The notes below the pieces were generated by a model. That model saw nothing but the letters and a program-made list of their open reading frames with translations, searched no databases and was not told where the DNA came from. A stretch of DNA of 64,000 bases. Source: Crossiella sp. CA-258035 (GTDB lineage: Bacteria > Actinomycetota > Actinomycetes > Mycobacteriales > Pseudonocardiaceae). The stretch is from contig NZ_CP116413.1 of NCBI RefSeq assembly GCF_030064675.1, positions 8,523,501-8,587,500 of the forward strand, in the 5' to 3' direction. Made by a program: the position numbers and the translations under genes. Every line of letters begins with the position of its first letter. Within the stretch, counting starts at the first letter, position 1. Below are positions 24,240 to 34,059 of this stretch, piece after piece.

Positions 24240-25600
24240 TTCAGCGTCACCTCCGTGCCGCGGTAGGCCGGGCCGAGCGCCAGGCTGGCCCAGCTGGGCA
24301 CCTGCTGCGGCGTGACGCCGAGCTGCCCGGCGATCAGCGCGGCCAGGAAGTCCTGTTCGGCCGAGGAGTTCGCGATCCCGGTGTCGGCGACCCCGCCGGA
24401 GGCCGCGGACGGGGCCACGTGACCACCGTTCTGGACGTTGATCGGCGGGTTCAGGCCATCGTTGGCGCTGCGCGCGGCGGGCGGCGGTTTGCTGCCGTCC
24501 TTCACCGGGCCCTCCGGCGGGTACTGCGGGAACGGCTCGGGCCTCGGGTGGATGTCGTAGCAGCGCGGCCCGCGCTTGTCCCCGTAGCGGGGCTCGTCCT
24601 GGTTCGGCACGTACTTCCCACGGTTCGCGGTGATCTCCATGGTGATCCGCAGGCCGGGCGAGCTGGTGCCCTTGCCGAAGGCCTTGTCCAGCCTCGGCAC
24701 CAGCTCGGCCATCCCCTTGAGGAAGCAGGGATATTCCGGCGCGTACTTGGCCAGCACGTCCAGCAGCGGTCTGCTGTCCTGGGCCACCCTGATCAGGTTG
24801 TTGCGGTTGGCGGTCAGGAACCCGGTGAGGTCGGCCGAGGTGTTGCCCACGCTGGTGTAGAGCGTCTGCAGGTTGGCGCGCTGCTCGGCCACCGTCTTCG
24901 TGGTGGTGGTCAGGTCGGCCAGCGCCTGCAACAGCTCCGGCGCGGCCTTGTCATAGGTGCCGCTGACGTCGGCCAGCGCGGTGATGTCCGCCTTGAGGTC
25001 GGGCAGCGCCGGGTTCAGCTCGCGCAGGTAGCGGTTGAGCAGGGTCAGCGTCTCGCCGAGCTGGTCGCCGCGCCCGTCCAGCGCGGTGGCCATCGAGCCG
25101 AGCGTGCTGGCCAGCTTCTGCGGCTGCACCGCCTGCAGCACCGGCATCAGGTTGGACAGCACCCGCTCCAGCTCGATCGCCGAGCTGCTGCGGTCCTGGC
25201 TGATCACATCGCCCGCGGCCAGGTGCCCGCCGGCCGGCTTGCCGGTGGGCACCAGCGCGACGTAGCGCTCGCCGAAGAGGGTCTTGGGCAGCAGCCGGGC
25301 GGTGACGTCCTTGGGGATCAGCGCCAGCTTGTCCGGCTGCAGGGCCAGCTCCAGCTCGGCGCCGTCGCCCTTGCTGGAGATGCGCTTGACCTCGCCGACG
25401 ATGAGCCCGCGCACCTTCACGTCGGACTCGGTCATCAGCTGGTTGCCGATGTGGTCGGTGCGCAGCGTGACCGCCGCGGTGCGCTCGAAGTCGCCGCGGT
25501 AGACCGCCACGGACAGACCGAGCAGCAGTGCGATGACCGCCAGGAACACGACACCGAGGAGTCGGCGGCGCAGGACGGGCAGGGTGGAGCGAGCGGTCAT
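24236..25600 (-). CDS. mceA: MCE family protein MceA
   Basis: 454 residues from ATG 25600, overlapping yrbEB by ATGA. A membrane helix (LLGVVFLAVIALLLGLSVAV) is followed by the MCE domain (LMTESDVKVRGLIVGEVKRI), a long helical segment and an extended Pro-rich C-terminus. As the first mce gene after the two permeases it is the MceA subunit. Mce complexes import lipids or sterols; the substrate cannot be read from sequence. Confidence 0.88.
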   Translation of the reverse strand: MTARSTLPVLRRRLLGVVFLAVIALLLGLSVAVYRGDFERTAAVTLRTDHIGNQLMTESDVKVRGLIVGEVKRISSKGDGAELELALQPDKLALIPKDVTARLLPKTLFGERYVALVPTGKPAGGHLAAGDVISQDRSSSAIELERVLSNLMPVLQAVQPQKLASTLGSMATALDGRGDQLGETLTLLNRYLRELNPALPDLKADITALADVSGTYDKAAPELLQALADLTTTTKTVAEQRANLQTLYTSVGNTSADLTGFLTANRNNLIRVAQDSRPLLDVLAKYAPEYPCFLKGMAELVPRLDKAFGKGTSSPGLRITMEITANRGKYVPNQDEPRYGDKRGPRCYDIHPRPEPFPQYPPEGPVKDGSKPPPAARSANDGLNPPINVQNGGHVAPSAASGGVADTGIANSSAEQDFLAALIAGQLGVTPQQVPSWASLALGPAYRGTEVTLK

Positions 25601-26439
25601 CCAGCGATCCTCACGGTGGTCGTCGTGCCCCAGATCGCCAGGCTGAGGAAGAAGTCCAGCAGCGCGGTGGTCACGATCGCGGTGCGCACGGCCCGGCCGA
25701 CCGCGACGCCGACGCCGGCCGGCCCGCCGCTGGCCCGGTAGCCGTAGTAGCAGTGGGTCATGATGATGACCACGCTGAACACGAGCACCTTGCCGAAGGA
25801 CCAGAGCACGTCCTCCGGTGGCAGGAACAGGTTGAAGTAGTGGTCGTAGGTGCCAGCCGACTGCCCGTAGAACTCGGTCGTGATCGTGCGCGAGGCCAGG
25901 TAGGAGGTCAGCAGGCCGATCACGTACAGCGGGATCACCGCGACGAACCCGGCGATGATCCGGGTCGTCACCAGGAACGGCAGGCTGGGCACGCCCATCA
26001 CCTCCAGCGCGTCGATCTCCTCGGAGATGCGCATCGCGCCGAGCTGGGCGGTGAAGCCGGAGCCCACCGTCGCCGAGAGCGCGAGCCCGGCCACCAGTGG
26101 CGCGATCTCGCGGGTGTTGAAGTAGGCCGAGACGAACCCGGCGAAGGCCGAGGTGCCGATCTGGTTCAGCGCCGCGTAGCCCTGCAGACCGACCACGGTG
26201 CCGGTGAACAGGGTCAGGCCGATCATCACGCCGATGGTGCCGCCGATGACCGCGAGCGCGCCGCTGCCGAAGCTGACCTCGGCCAGCAGCCGCAGCGTCT
26301 CCCGCATGTAGCGGCGCAGCGCGCGCGGCACCCAGGCCAGCGCCCGCAGGTAGAAGGACAGCTGGTCGCCGAGCGCGTCCAGGCCGTGCAGGGGCCGGTT
26401 CGCCGCGTTCCGGAGCCGATCGCCGAGGGTCACCATCAC
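25597..26439 (-). CDS. yrbEB: MlaE/YrbE family ABC permease YrbEB
   Basis: 280 residues with five or six hydrophobic helices and the MlaE family signatures: GLQGYAALNQIGTSAFAGFV and AQLGAMRISEEIDALEVMGV, the coupling helix for the ATPase. It overlaps yrbEA by ATGA. It forms the membrane permease with YrbEA and is energised by Mkl. Confidence 0.92.
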   Translation of the reverse strand: MMVTLGDRLRNAANRPLHGLDALGDQLSFYLRALAWVPRALRRYMRETLRLLAEVSFGSGALAVIGGTIGVMIGLTLFTGTVVGLQGYAALNQIGTSAFAGFVSAYFNTREIAPLVAGLALSATVGSGFTAQLGAMRISEEIDALEVMGVPSLPFLVTTRIIAGFVAVIPLYVIGLLTSYLASRTITTEFYGQSAGTYDHYFNLFLPPEDVLWSFGKVLVFSVVIIMTHCYYGYRASGGPAGVGVAVGRAVRTAIVTTALLDFFLSLAIWGTTTTVRIAG

Positions 26440-27224
26440 ATGCCCTTCGCCGGGACGAGCTGCAGGTACACCGTGGTCAGCACGAAGTTGACGAAGAACA
26501 GCAGCAGGAAGGTGATCACCACGGACTGGTTCACCGCGTCACCGACGCCCTTGGGGCCACCGGCCGGGTTGAGCCCGCGGTAGGCGGCCACGATGCCCGC
26601 GATGAAGCCGAAGATCAGCGCCTTGATCTCGCTGATCCACAGGTCCGGTAGCTGGGCCAGCGCGGAGAAGCTGGCCAGGTAGGCCCCTGGTGTGCCGCCC
26701 TGCATGACCACGTTGAAGAAGTATCCGCCGAGCACCCCGACCACGCTGACCATGCCGTTGAGCAGCACGGCGACCAGCATCGCGGCCAGCACCCTCGGCA
26801 CCACCAGGCGCTGGATCGGCGAGACGCCCAGCACCTCCATCGCGTCGATCTCGTCCCTGATCTTGCGCGAGCCCAGGTCCGCGCAGATCGCCGAGCCGCC
26901 CGCGCCGGCGATCAGCAGCGCGGTCACGATCGGGCTGGCCTGCTGGATCACCGCCAGCACGCTGGCCGCGCCGGTGAAGGACTGCGCGCCGATCTGCCTG
27001 GTCAGCGAGCCGAGCTGGAGCGCGATGACCGCGCCGAAGGGGATCGCGACCAGCGCGGTGGGCAGGATGGTGACGCTGGCGATGAACCAGCACTGCTGGA
27101 TGAACTCGCGGAACTGGAACGGGCGCTTGACCATCGCCCTGGTGGTGTCCAGGCCGAGGGCGAACATCCGGCCGGTCTCGGCCAGCGCGCCCGCGCCGGG
27201 GAACTTCGCCGTCGGCCTGGTCAT
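26436..27224 (-). CDS. yrbEA: MlaE/YrbE family ABC permease YrbEA
   Basis: 262 residues from ATG 27224 (MTRPTAKFPGAGALAETGRM), chosen for its ATGA overlap with mkl. It carries the EIDAMEVLGVSPIQRLVVPR coupling motif and multiple membrane helices (AVLLNGMVSVVGVLGGYFF and others). First permease of the mce transporter. Confidence 0.92.
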   Translation of the reverse strand: MTRPTAKFPGAGALAETGRMFALGLDTTRAMVKRPFQFREFIQQCWFIASVTILPTALVAIPFGAVIALQLGSLTRQIGAQSFTGAASVLAVIQQASPIVTALLIAGAGGSAICADLGSRKIRDEIDAMEVLGVSPIQRLVVPRVLAAMLVAVLLNGMVSVVGVLGGYFFNVVMQGGTPGAYLASFSALAQLPDLWISEIKALIFGFIAGIVAAYRGLNPAGGPKGVGDAVNQSVVITFLLLFFVNFVLTTVYLQLVPAKGM

Positions 27225-28345
27225 GGCTGGCCTCCCGGCCTGGTCCACGGCGAGGGCTGCCACGGCTCCCGCGACTGCGGGCTGGGCGGCTGGGTCAGCT
27301 GCTGCGTGCGCGTCGGCGCGGCCGCACCCGCGTAGACGCCGAAGTAGGCCTGCTCGTCCGGGGTGAGGCTGGCCACGATGGCCTGCTGCGCGATCGGCGG
27401 CAGGGTGTGCAGGATGCGCATCACCCGCTCCTTGCGGCGGCGCACCGCGGCCCGCACCGGCAGGCCGGGGCTGACCTCGATCTGCGGCACGATGCCGGTG
27501 CCGCCCCCGCCCTTGGGCCCGCCGAGGGTGCTACCGCCGTTGGCGGCCAGCGCGGCGAGCTCGGCGGCGGCCTGGGCCGCGTCCTTCTCCTCGCTCATGC
27601 CGATCGGGCCCTCGCGGCGGCCGTTGAGGAACTGCTCCACCACCGGCTCGGTGGAGGTCAGCAGCACCTCGCGCGGGCCGAACATGACCAGCTCGCGGCG
27701 GAAGAGCATGCCGATGTTGTCCGGCACGGTGCGCGCGGTGCCGATGTCGTGGGTGACGATCAGGAAGGTGGCGTCGATCTGCGCGTTGAGGTCGACGATC
27801 AGCTGGTTCAGGTAGGCCACCCGGACCGGGTCGAGGCCGGAGTCCGGCTCGTCGAACAGGATGATCTCCGGGTCCAGGATCAGCGCGCGGGCCAGCCCGG
27901 CGCGCTTGCGCATACCGCCGGAGATCTCGCCAGGCAGCTTCTTCTCCGCGCCGATGAGGCCGACCATCTCCATCTTCTCCAGCACGAGGCGGCGCACCTC
28001 GGCCTCGCTCTTGCGGGTGTGCTCACGCAGGGGGAAGGCGATGTTGTCGAAGAGGTTCATCGAGCCGAACAGCGCGCCGTCCTGGAACAGCACGCCGAAG
28101 AGCTTGCGGATCTCGTACAGCTTGTGCTCGGAACAGCTGCAGATGTCCACGCCGTTGATCATCACCCGGCCGTGTTCCGGCCGGAGCAGCCCGACGAGCG
28201 ACTTGAGGAAGACCGACTTTCCGGTACCGGAGGGGCCCAACAGCACGCTGATCTCGCCTGGCGGCAAGGTCAGCGTGACATCTCCCCAGATGGCCTGCCT
28301 GCCGAAGGACTTGCTCAGGCCTTCGACGACCACCTCGACGCCCAT
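27221..28345 (-). CDS. mkl: Mce transport ATP-binding protein (Mkl/MceG-type)
   Basis: 374 residues. Complete ABC ATPase: Walker A GPSGTGKS (about residue 37), Q-loop VLFQDGALFG, signature ISGGMRKR, Walker B IILFDEPDSGLDP and H-loop IVTHD. A C-terminal extension of about 120 residues, as in MceG/Mkl proteins, follows the catalytic domain. In mycobacteria mkl lies near rplL alone and serves mce operons in trans. Here it is the first gene of a complete mce operon. The operon promoter should lie in 28346–28510, but no convincing -35/-10 pair was found. Confidence 0.93.
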   Translation of the reverse strand: MGVEVVVEGLSKSFGRQAIWGDVTLTLPPGEISVLLGPSGTGKSVFLKSLVGLLRPEHGRVMINGVDICSCSEHKLYEIRKLFGVLFQDGALFGSMNLFDNIAFPLREHTRKSEAEVRRLVLEKMEMVGLIGAEKKLPGEISGGMRKRAGLARALILDPEIILFDEPDSGLDPVRVAYLNQLIVDLNAQIDATFLIVTHDIGTARTVPDNIGMLFRRELVMFGPREVLLTSTEPVVEQFLNGRREGPIGMSEEKDAAQAAAELAALAANGGSTLGGPKGGGGTGIVPQIEVSPGLPVRAAVRRRKERVMRILHTLPPIAQQAIVASLTPDEQAYFGVYAGAAAPTRTQQLTQPPSPQSREPWQPSPWTRPGGQP

Positions 28346-28510
28346 CGCACCTCCCGCTTCACTGCGGCTCGTCCGTGCCTGCCCAGGGACAGATCGACGC
28401 CGTAGCGACCGGCGTCACACTGGTGCAACGAGCGTTGCCGCAGCAAGTTACTGCCCAGTTGGGTTAGCGGTCACAGGTGTATAACGCGATCGGACAAGGC
28501 GCGCACACAC

Positions 28511-28552
28511 GACAGCGGGGCGGGCTCCCGATTGGGAACCCGCCCCGCTGTC
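28511..28552 (-). terminator. Terminator downstream of rplL
   Basis: Inverted repeat of 19 bp with one mismatch (arms 28511–28529 and 28534–28552) and a 4-base loop, located 41 bases after the rplL stop. It would separate the ribosomal-protein transcript from the mce operon. Confidence 0.85.
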
Positions 28553-28593
28553 GTAGCTACGCTGCTGTGCTCAAGCGGCCGAAGCCGCTCGGA

Positions 28594-28980
28594 TCACTTG
28601 ACGGTGATCTTGGCGCCAGCGGCTTCCAGCTTCTCCTTGGCGGCCTCGGCGGCCTCCTTGGCGACCTTCTCCAGGACCGGCTTCGGCGCGCCCTCGACGA
28701 GCTCCTTGGCCTCCTTCAGGCCCAGGCCGGAGACGATCTCACGCACGACCTTGATGACCTGGATCTTCTTCTCACCGGCGGACTCGAGGACGACGTCGAA
28801 CTCGTCCTGCTCCTCGGCGGCCTCGGCCGGCGCGGCACCCGGGCCGGCGGCGGCGACGGCGACCGGCGCGGCAGCGGTGACCTCGAAGGTCTCCTCGAAC
28901 TCCTTCACGAACGCGGAGAGCTCGAGCAGGGTCATTTCCTTGAAGACGTCGAGCAGCTCTTCGGTGCTGAGCTTCGCCAT
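28594..28980 (-). CDS. rplL: 50S ribosomal protein L7/L12
   Basis: 128 residues. N-terminal dimerisation helices ([20 protein letters not shown]), an Ala-rich hinge and the C-terminal domain with [21 protein letters not shown] and [10 protein letters not shown]. It forms the stalk with L10 and recruits translational GTPases. It follows rplJ by 61 bases and ends at a strong terminator. Confidence 0.98.
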   Translation of the reverse strand: MAKLSTEELLDVFKEMTLLELSAFVKEFEETFEVTAAAPVAVAAAGPGAAPAEAAEEQDEFDVVLESAGEKKIQVIKVVREIVSGLGLKEAKELVEGAPKPVLEKVAKEAAEAAKEKLEAAGAKITVK

Positions 28981-29041
28981 TGTGGCGTTCCTCTCAAATA
29001 CGTTGCGACGCGGTGATCACGCGGCGCGGTTCGGTGTTTGG

Positions 29042-29608
29042 TCAGCTCTCGGCAGGCGCGTCGGCGGCGTCGGCCGGCGCCGCGGCGCCACCCTCCGCAG
29101 CACGCTTGTCCGCCAGGGCCTGCGCCAGACGCGCGACCTGCGACGCCGGAGCGGCGAACAGACCGGCGGCCTTGGCCAGGTTGCCCTTCATCGCGCCCGC
29201 CAGCTTGGCGAGCAGCACCTCACGGGACTCGAGGTCCGCGATTCGGTTGACCTCATCGATGGAGAGCGGCTTGCCCTCCATGAAGCCACCCTTGATGACA
29301 AGGGCCTTGTTGTCCTTCGCGAAGTTGCGCAGCGCCTTCGCGGCGTCGACCGGCTCACCCTCGATGAAGGCGATCGCGGTCGGGCCGACCAGCAGGTCCG
29401 CGAGGCTGGCCATGCCGGCATCCTCAGCGGCACGCTTCACCAGCGTGTTCTTCGCGACGGTGTACGTGGTGCCCGTACCGAGGGCACGACGCAGCTCCGT
29501 CAGCTGCGCCATGGAGAGCCCGCGGTACTCGGTGACAACCGTGGCCGAGCTACCACGGAACTTCTCCGTGATCTCGGCGACGGCCTGAACCTTGTCGGGC
29601 TTCGCCAT
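29042..29608 (-). CDS. rplJ: 50S ribosomal protein L10
   Basis: 188 residues from ATG 29608 ([17 protein letters not shown]), with a GAGGAGG ribosome-binding site 5 bases upstream. Landmarks are [18 protein letters not shown] and [11 protein letters not shown]. The C-terminal Ala-rich helix binds L7/L12 dimers. An L10-leader-like structured region precedes it and should mediate feedback by the L10–L12 complex. Confidence 0.97.
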   Translation of the reverse strand: MAKPDKVQAVAEITEKFRGSSATVVTEYRGLSMAQLTELRRALGTGTTYTVAKNTLVKRAAEDAGMASLADLLVGPTAIAFIEGEPVDAAKALRNFAKDNKALVIKGGFMEGKPLSIDEVNRIADLESREVLLAKLAGAMKGNLAKAAGLFAAPASQVARLAQALADKRAAEGGAAAPADAADAPAES

Positions 29609-29812
29609 GGTCGCCTCCTCTCCAAGCTCTGATGAATGGGGCCCGGAGACGACGAACGCCCCGGCGCACAGGCACGGGGCGTGAAAGACGCGCGAACGAA
29701 CGCGCGAAACTTGCCTCGTCCTCCTGCGCGGGCCGCCCTCGTGATCACGGGGCCTTCGTCTCCCGGTCCGGAGAACCGGACAGGGAAAGACCAGCGGTCT
29801 TTGGTGGAACTG
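29609..29812 (-). promoter_or_regulatory. L10 leader (autoregulatory mRNA structure of rplJL)
   Basis: About 200 transcribed bases before rplJ. They include the hairpin AAAGACC-GCT-GGTCTTT (29802–29786), the hallmark block of the L10 leader, followed by a GC-rich stem (TCCGGTTCTCCGGA) and a GCCCCG…CGGGGC hairpin nearer the gene. L10(L12)4 binds such leaders to repress translation in other bacteria. Boundaries are approximate. Confidence 0.65.
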
Positions 29813-29817
29813 CGACC

Positions 29818-29847
29818 AGACTACGCGACGGCCTGTCAAGGCTCCAA
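29818..29847 (-). promoter_or_regulatory. Promoter for rplJL
   Basis: Minus-strand -35 TTGGAG (29847–29842), an 18-base spacer and -10 TAGTCT (29823–29818). The start would fall near 29811, just before the L10 leader hairpin. A second TTGACA (29839–29834) sits too close to the -10 to serve. The -35 lies inside the last codons of the upstream gene (stop at 29836). Confidence 0.5.
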
Positions 29848-30372
29848 ATCGGCCGGGCGGGGCAGGGCGTTGCGCATCCGGATCATGGAGAACTCCAGCC
29901 CGCTGCGCTCCACCAGCCCGGCCACCGGCCACAGGTTCGGCGCCAGCCGCAGCTCGATCCCGGCCGCCGCGTGCAACGCCACCACATCCCCCACCGGCTC
30001 CACTACCAGCGGCCGCACCGCCTCCCGCGCGGTCAGGTACCAGCGCGGGTTGGCGCACCGCCGGAACGGCCCCGGCGCGAAGGCGTACCGGAACAACCGC
30101 ACCCCGCACACCCGCGCCCACCACCCCCACTCCACCACCGCGACCTGCCGCGCCCCACCGAGCAGCGCCAGCCCCGCCGCCGAGGGCTCCCGCCCCGCCT
30201 CCGCCCGGAACAACACCCGCGGACAGTCCCTCGGAAACCAGAAGTCGCTGGCCCTGGCCTCCTCCACGGCCCACACCACGGGCTCGGGATCGCGGGCGGT
30301 GGGCGCGCGGTGCGGGCGGAACTCGGTGATGCCGGGGTCCTCGGAGAAGTGCCATACGGGTGCTTCGGCCAC
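29836..30372 (-). CDS. DUF6886-like conserved protein
   Basis: 178 residues from GTG 30372. It contains [26 protein letters not shown] and [10 protein letters not shown], which together characterise the family I recall as DUF6886 (unverified number). No membrane segment. The function is unknown. Its 3' end overlaps the rplJ promoter, so transcription may read into the ribosomal operon. Confidence 0.65.
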   Translation of the reverse strand: MAEAPVWHFSEDPGITEFRPHRAPTARDPEPVVWAVEEARASDFWFPRDCPRVLFRAEAGREPSAAGLALLGGARQVAVVEWGWWARVCGVRLFRYAFAPGPFRRCANPRWYLTAREAVRPLVVEPVGDVVALHAAAGIELRLAPNLWPVAGLVERSGLEFSMIRMRNALPRPADLEP

Positions 30373-30428
30373 CAGGCCAGCATGCCGGGTGACCGAGACG
30401 GCACCATGTGTCAGGACAGGAGGTAGTG

Positions 30429-31049
30429 GTGGACCGACAGTTCGATGACCAGGGCACCCCGGCCAAGCGTGAGCTGGAGCTGCGAGAGGTCGAAGACCGC
30501 ATCGTGCAGCGCCTGGAAAAACGCCTGCCGAAGCAACGGACCTGGCGCAACCGGCTGATCAAGTACGGGGTGATCGCGGCGGTGCTGATCCTCGCCTACT
30601 TCTACTTCTTCAGCTGCGAGGACAGCCCGCTGCGCGGCGGCGGGGGGTCCAACGGCGGTGCGGGGCAGCAGGACCAGACCGTGCAGCAGACCTCGCCCAA
30701 GGAGGCGGTGCGCACCGTCTACCACTACGTGGCCGGTGATCCGAAGCAGGCCTGCGCGGTGTTCTCCGCGGCGGGCAAGGCCGCCTTCGCGAAGAGCTTC
30801 GGGGTCGCCGACTGCGCGCAGGCGGCGCTGGCGGCCGCGGCGAAGGTCACCGACAAGGCCCGCTACGCCAACCCGGACATCCCGGAGAACGCCGCCTTCA
30901 CCAGCGGGAGCACCTCGGAGGTCCGTTCCTGCGACCTGGGTGTCACCGGCGGGGAGCGGCTCGGCGTATTCATCCTGACCAAGCAGGGCGACGGCGGCTG
31001 GCTGATCACCGGGCACGAGAAGGAGACGGCCGACTGCCTGACCGGCTGA
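30429..31049 (+). CDS. Membrane-anchored NTF2-like hypothetical protein
   Basis: 206 residues from GTG 30429, selected because AGGAGG (30418–30423) lies 5 bases upstream. A GTG 3 bases earlier is also possible. An N-terminal charged helix ([19 protein letters not shown]) precedes one membrane helix ([16 protein letters not shown]), a Gly-rich linker and an extracytoplasmic domain with an NTF2-like start ([20 protein letters not shown]). Four Cys occur in the outer domain. Convergent with rplA across a shared terminator. Function unknown. Confidence 0.65.
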   Translation: MDRQFDDQGTPAKRELELREVEDRIVQRLEKRLPKQRTWRNRLIKYGVIAAVLILAYFYFFSCEDSPLRGGGGSNGGAGQQDQTVQQTSPKEAVRTVYHYVAGDPKQACAVFSAAGKAAFAKSFGVADCAQAALAAAAKVTDKARYANPDIPENAAFTSGSTSEVRSCDLGVTGGERLGVFILTKQGDGGWLITGHEKETADCLTG

Positions 31050-31063
31050 GCCGGACGAACGAA

Positions 31064-31097
31064 AACGGGGCGCCCTCCTCGCGGAGAGCGCCCCGTT
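31064..31097. terminator. Bidirectional terminator between the membrane gene and rplA
   Basis: Inverted repeat AACGGGGCGC/GCGCCCCGTT (arms 31064–31073 and 31088–31097), lying between the stops at 31049 (plus) and 31114 (minus). Confidence 0.8.
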
Positions 31098-31113
31098 CCG
31101 GGTTTGCGGCCGA

Positions 31114-31830
31114 TCAGGCGGTGGCCTCGTCGGTCAGCAGGTTGCGGGTGCGGGCCGGGTCGACCGGGATGCCCGGGCCCATGGTGGTGCTGAAGGTGAC
31201 CTTCTTGACGTAGCGGCCCTTGGCGGCCGAGGGCTTGGCGCGGAGGACCTCGTCCAGCGCGGCCGCGTAGTTCTCGACCAGCTTGTCCTTGTCGAAGGAG
31301 GTCTTGCCGATGACCAGGTGCAGGTTGGCCTGCTTGTCAACGCGGAAGTTGATCTTGCCACCCTTGATGTCGTTGACGGCCTTGGTGACATCCGGGGTGA
31401 CGGTGCCGGTCTTCGGGTTCGGCATCAGGCCGCGCGGGCCGAGGATGCGGGCGATCCGGCCGACCTTGGCCATCTGGTCCGGGGTGGCAATCGCCGCGTC
31501 GAAGTCGAGCCAGCCGCCCTGGATGCGCTCGATCAACTCTTCGGAGCCGACCGCGTCCGCGCCGGCGGCTTCGGCCTCAGCGGCCTTGTCGCCGACGGCG
31601 AAGACGATGACGCGGGCGGTCTTGCCGGTGCCGTGCGGCAGGTTCACGGTGCCGCGGACCATCTGGTCGGCCTTGCGGGGGTCCACGCCGAGGCGGATGG
31701 CGACCTCGACGGTCGCGTCCAGCTTGACCTTGGAGGTCTCCTTGGCGAGCTCGGCGGCCTCGAGCGGGCTGTACAGCCGGTCGCGGTCGATCAGCTCGGC
31801 TGCCTGGCGGTAGGCCTTGCTGCGCTTCAT
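31114..31830 (-). CDS. rplA: 50S ribosomal protein L1
   Basis: 238 residues from ATG 31830 ([14 protein letters not shown]). Conserved blocks are [29 protein letters not shown] and [16 protein letters not shown]. It binds 23S rRNA at the L1 stalk and represses its own operon with rplK in many bacteria. The gap to rplK is 92 bases. Confidence 0.98.
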   Translation of the reverse strand: MKRSKAYRQAAELIDRDRLYSPLEAAELAKETSKVKLDATVEVAIRLGVDPRKADQMVRGTVNLPHGTGKTARVIVFAVGDKAAEAEAAGADAVGSEELIERIQGGWLDFDAAIATPDQMAKVGRIARILGPRGLMPNPKTGTVTPDVTKAVNDIKGGKINFRVDKQANLHLVIGKTSFDKDKLVENYAAALDEVLRAKPSAAKGRYVKKVTFSTTMGPGIPVDPARTRNLLTDEATA

Positions 31831-31922
31831 GGTGCTGTCCTTTTCTTCAGGTCAGTTGTGGTAGCGAGCCAGCGCCTGGCTCTCCCACGGGGTGATCAGG
31901 TGGTGCGAAGAACGGCGGGAAC

Positions 31923-32357
31923 TCAGCCCTCGACGGTGATGCCCATGGAGCGGGCGGTACCGGCGATGATCTTCGCGGCCTGGTCGATGTCGTTGGCGTT
32001 GAGGTCGACCATCTTGGTCTGGGCGATCTCGCGCACCTGGTCCATGGTCACCTTGGCGACCTTGGTCTTGTGCGGCTCGCCGCTGCCCTTCTCCACGCCC
32101 GCGGCCTTGAGCAGCAGCCGGGCAGCCGGCGGCGTCTTCAGCGCGAAGGTGAAGGAGCGGTCCTCGAACACGGAGATCTCGACCGGCACCACGGTGCCAC
32201 GCTGCGACTCGGTCGCGGCGTTGTAGGCCTTGCAGAACTCCATGATGTTGACGCCGTGCTGACCCAGCGCGGGGCCAACGGGCGGTGCCGGGTTCGCCTG
32301 ACCGGCGGTGATCTGCAGCTTGATGATCGCTGTCAGCTTCTTCTTCTTGGGCGGCAT
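31923..32357 (-). CDS. rplK: 50S ribosomal protein L11
   Basis: 144 residues from ATG 32357 ([16 protein letters not shown]), with an AAGGAA ribosome-binding site. Conserved blocks are [20 protein letters not shown] and [13 protein letters not shown]. It forms the GTPase-associated centre. It lies 118 bases after nusG on the same strand. Confidence 0.98.
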
Positions 32358-32475
32358 CTCGTCTTTCCTTCTGCCGTGTTGAGGTGGGCGCCGAGCCACG
32401 GTGCCCACCGGATGTCCACGTCGAGGTTTGCCTGACCCCGGCGCGGCCGCCGCGCCTCCTGCCGAGGCGGCGCGG

Positions 32476-33285
<810 letters not shown>

Positions 33286-33341
33286 CTATCGAACGTTGCT
33301 CGTGTGGCCGACGACCTCACGCCGACCCCAGCGGGCGGGCG

Positions 33342-33740
33342 TCACTTGTTGTCGAACAACCACGTCACGCCTTGCACGAAGGCCAGGTCAAGGCCGGTGA
33401 CCAGCGCCACCATGAAGGTGACGAACACCAGGACCACGGCGGTGTAGGTGACCAGCTGCTTGCGCGTCGGCCAGATGACCTTGCGCAGCTCGGAGAACAC
33501 CTCGCGGAAGAAGCGCCCGATCCGCTTGATCGGGTTGCCCTTGCTCTCCTTGGTCCGCCGGGCGGGCGTGGGCCTGCCCTTGGCGCCCTTGGCGTCGGAC
33601 TCGTCGGCCTTCTTCGCGGGACGAGCCCGTTCCGGCCGGGCGGAGGCACGACGTTCACGCCGCGACGCGGCGGTAACAGGGCGGGAGGAGTCCTTCTTCT
33701 CGTCCTCCGGCCGCGTTTCCTGCTCGCGGTCTTCGCTCAC
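33342..33740 (-). CDS. secE: Preprotein translocase subunit SecE
   Basis: 132 residues from GTG 33740 with a GGAGGG site 6 bases upstream. About 70 charged disordered residues precede the conserved core [20 protein letters not shown] and one membrane helix ([19 protein letters not shown]). It is the essential single-span clamp of SecYEG. The tRNA-Trp gene lies 34 bases upstream, as in mycobacteria. Confidence 0.95.
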   Translation of the reverse strand: MSEDREQETRPEDEKKDSSRPVTAASRRERRASARPERARPAKKADESDAKGAKGRPTPARRTKESKGNPIKRIGRFFREVFSELRKVIWPTRKQLVTYTAVVLVFVTFMVALVTGLDLAFVQGVTWLFDNK

Positions 33741-33774
33741 GCCGCCGCCCTCCGCTCGACCGACCACTTTGACG

Positions 33775-33847
<73 letters not shown>

Positions 33848-34059
33848 TCGCAATCACTGCCCAGCCTACAGGCCCGCAACCGCGATTTAGGCCGTCTTCC
33901 ACCACCCCCACGTGGGGCGTGGGGCTCGGTGTTCGGACGTCCCAGTTCGATGAGTGTAGAGCACACCTCACCGAAGTCCCCAACCGCGTGGTCGGAAGGG
34001 GTGTCGACGCCCGAAAAGCGGTCGCCGCGCCCCCCGTGCGCTCTGCCACGATGCCGGTC

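Noticed and set aside
28346-28510. A promoter for the mce operon
   Set aside because: TAACTT and TATACA were considered, but no acceptable -35 at 16–19 bases was found.
29834-29839. TTGACA as the -35 of the rplJ promoter
   Set aside because: Only 10 bases separate it from TAGTCT; the TTGGAG 18 bases upstream of the -10 fits better.
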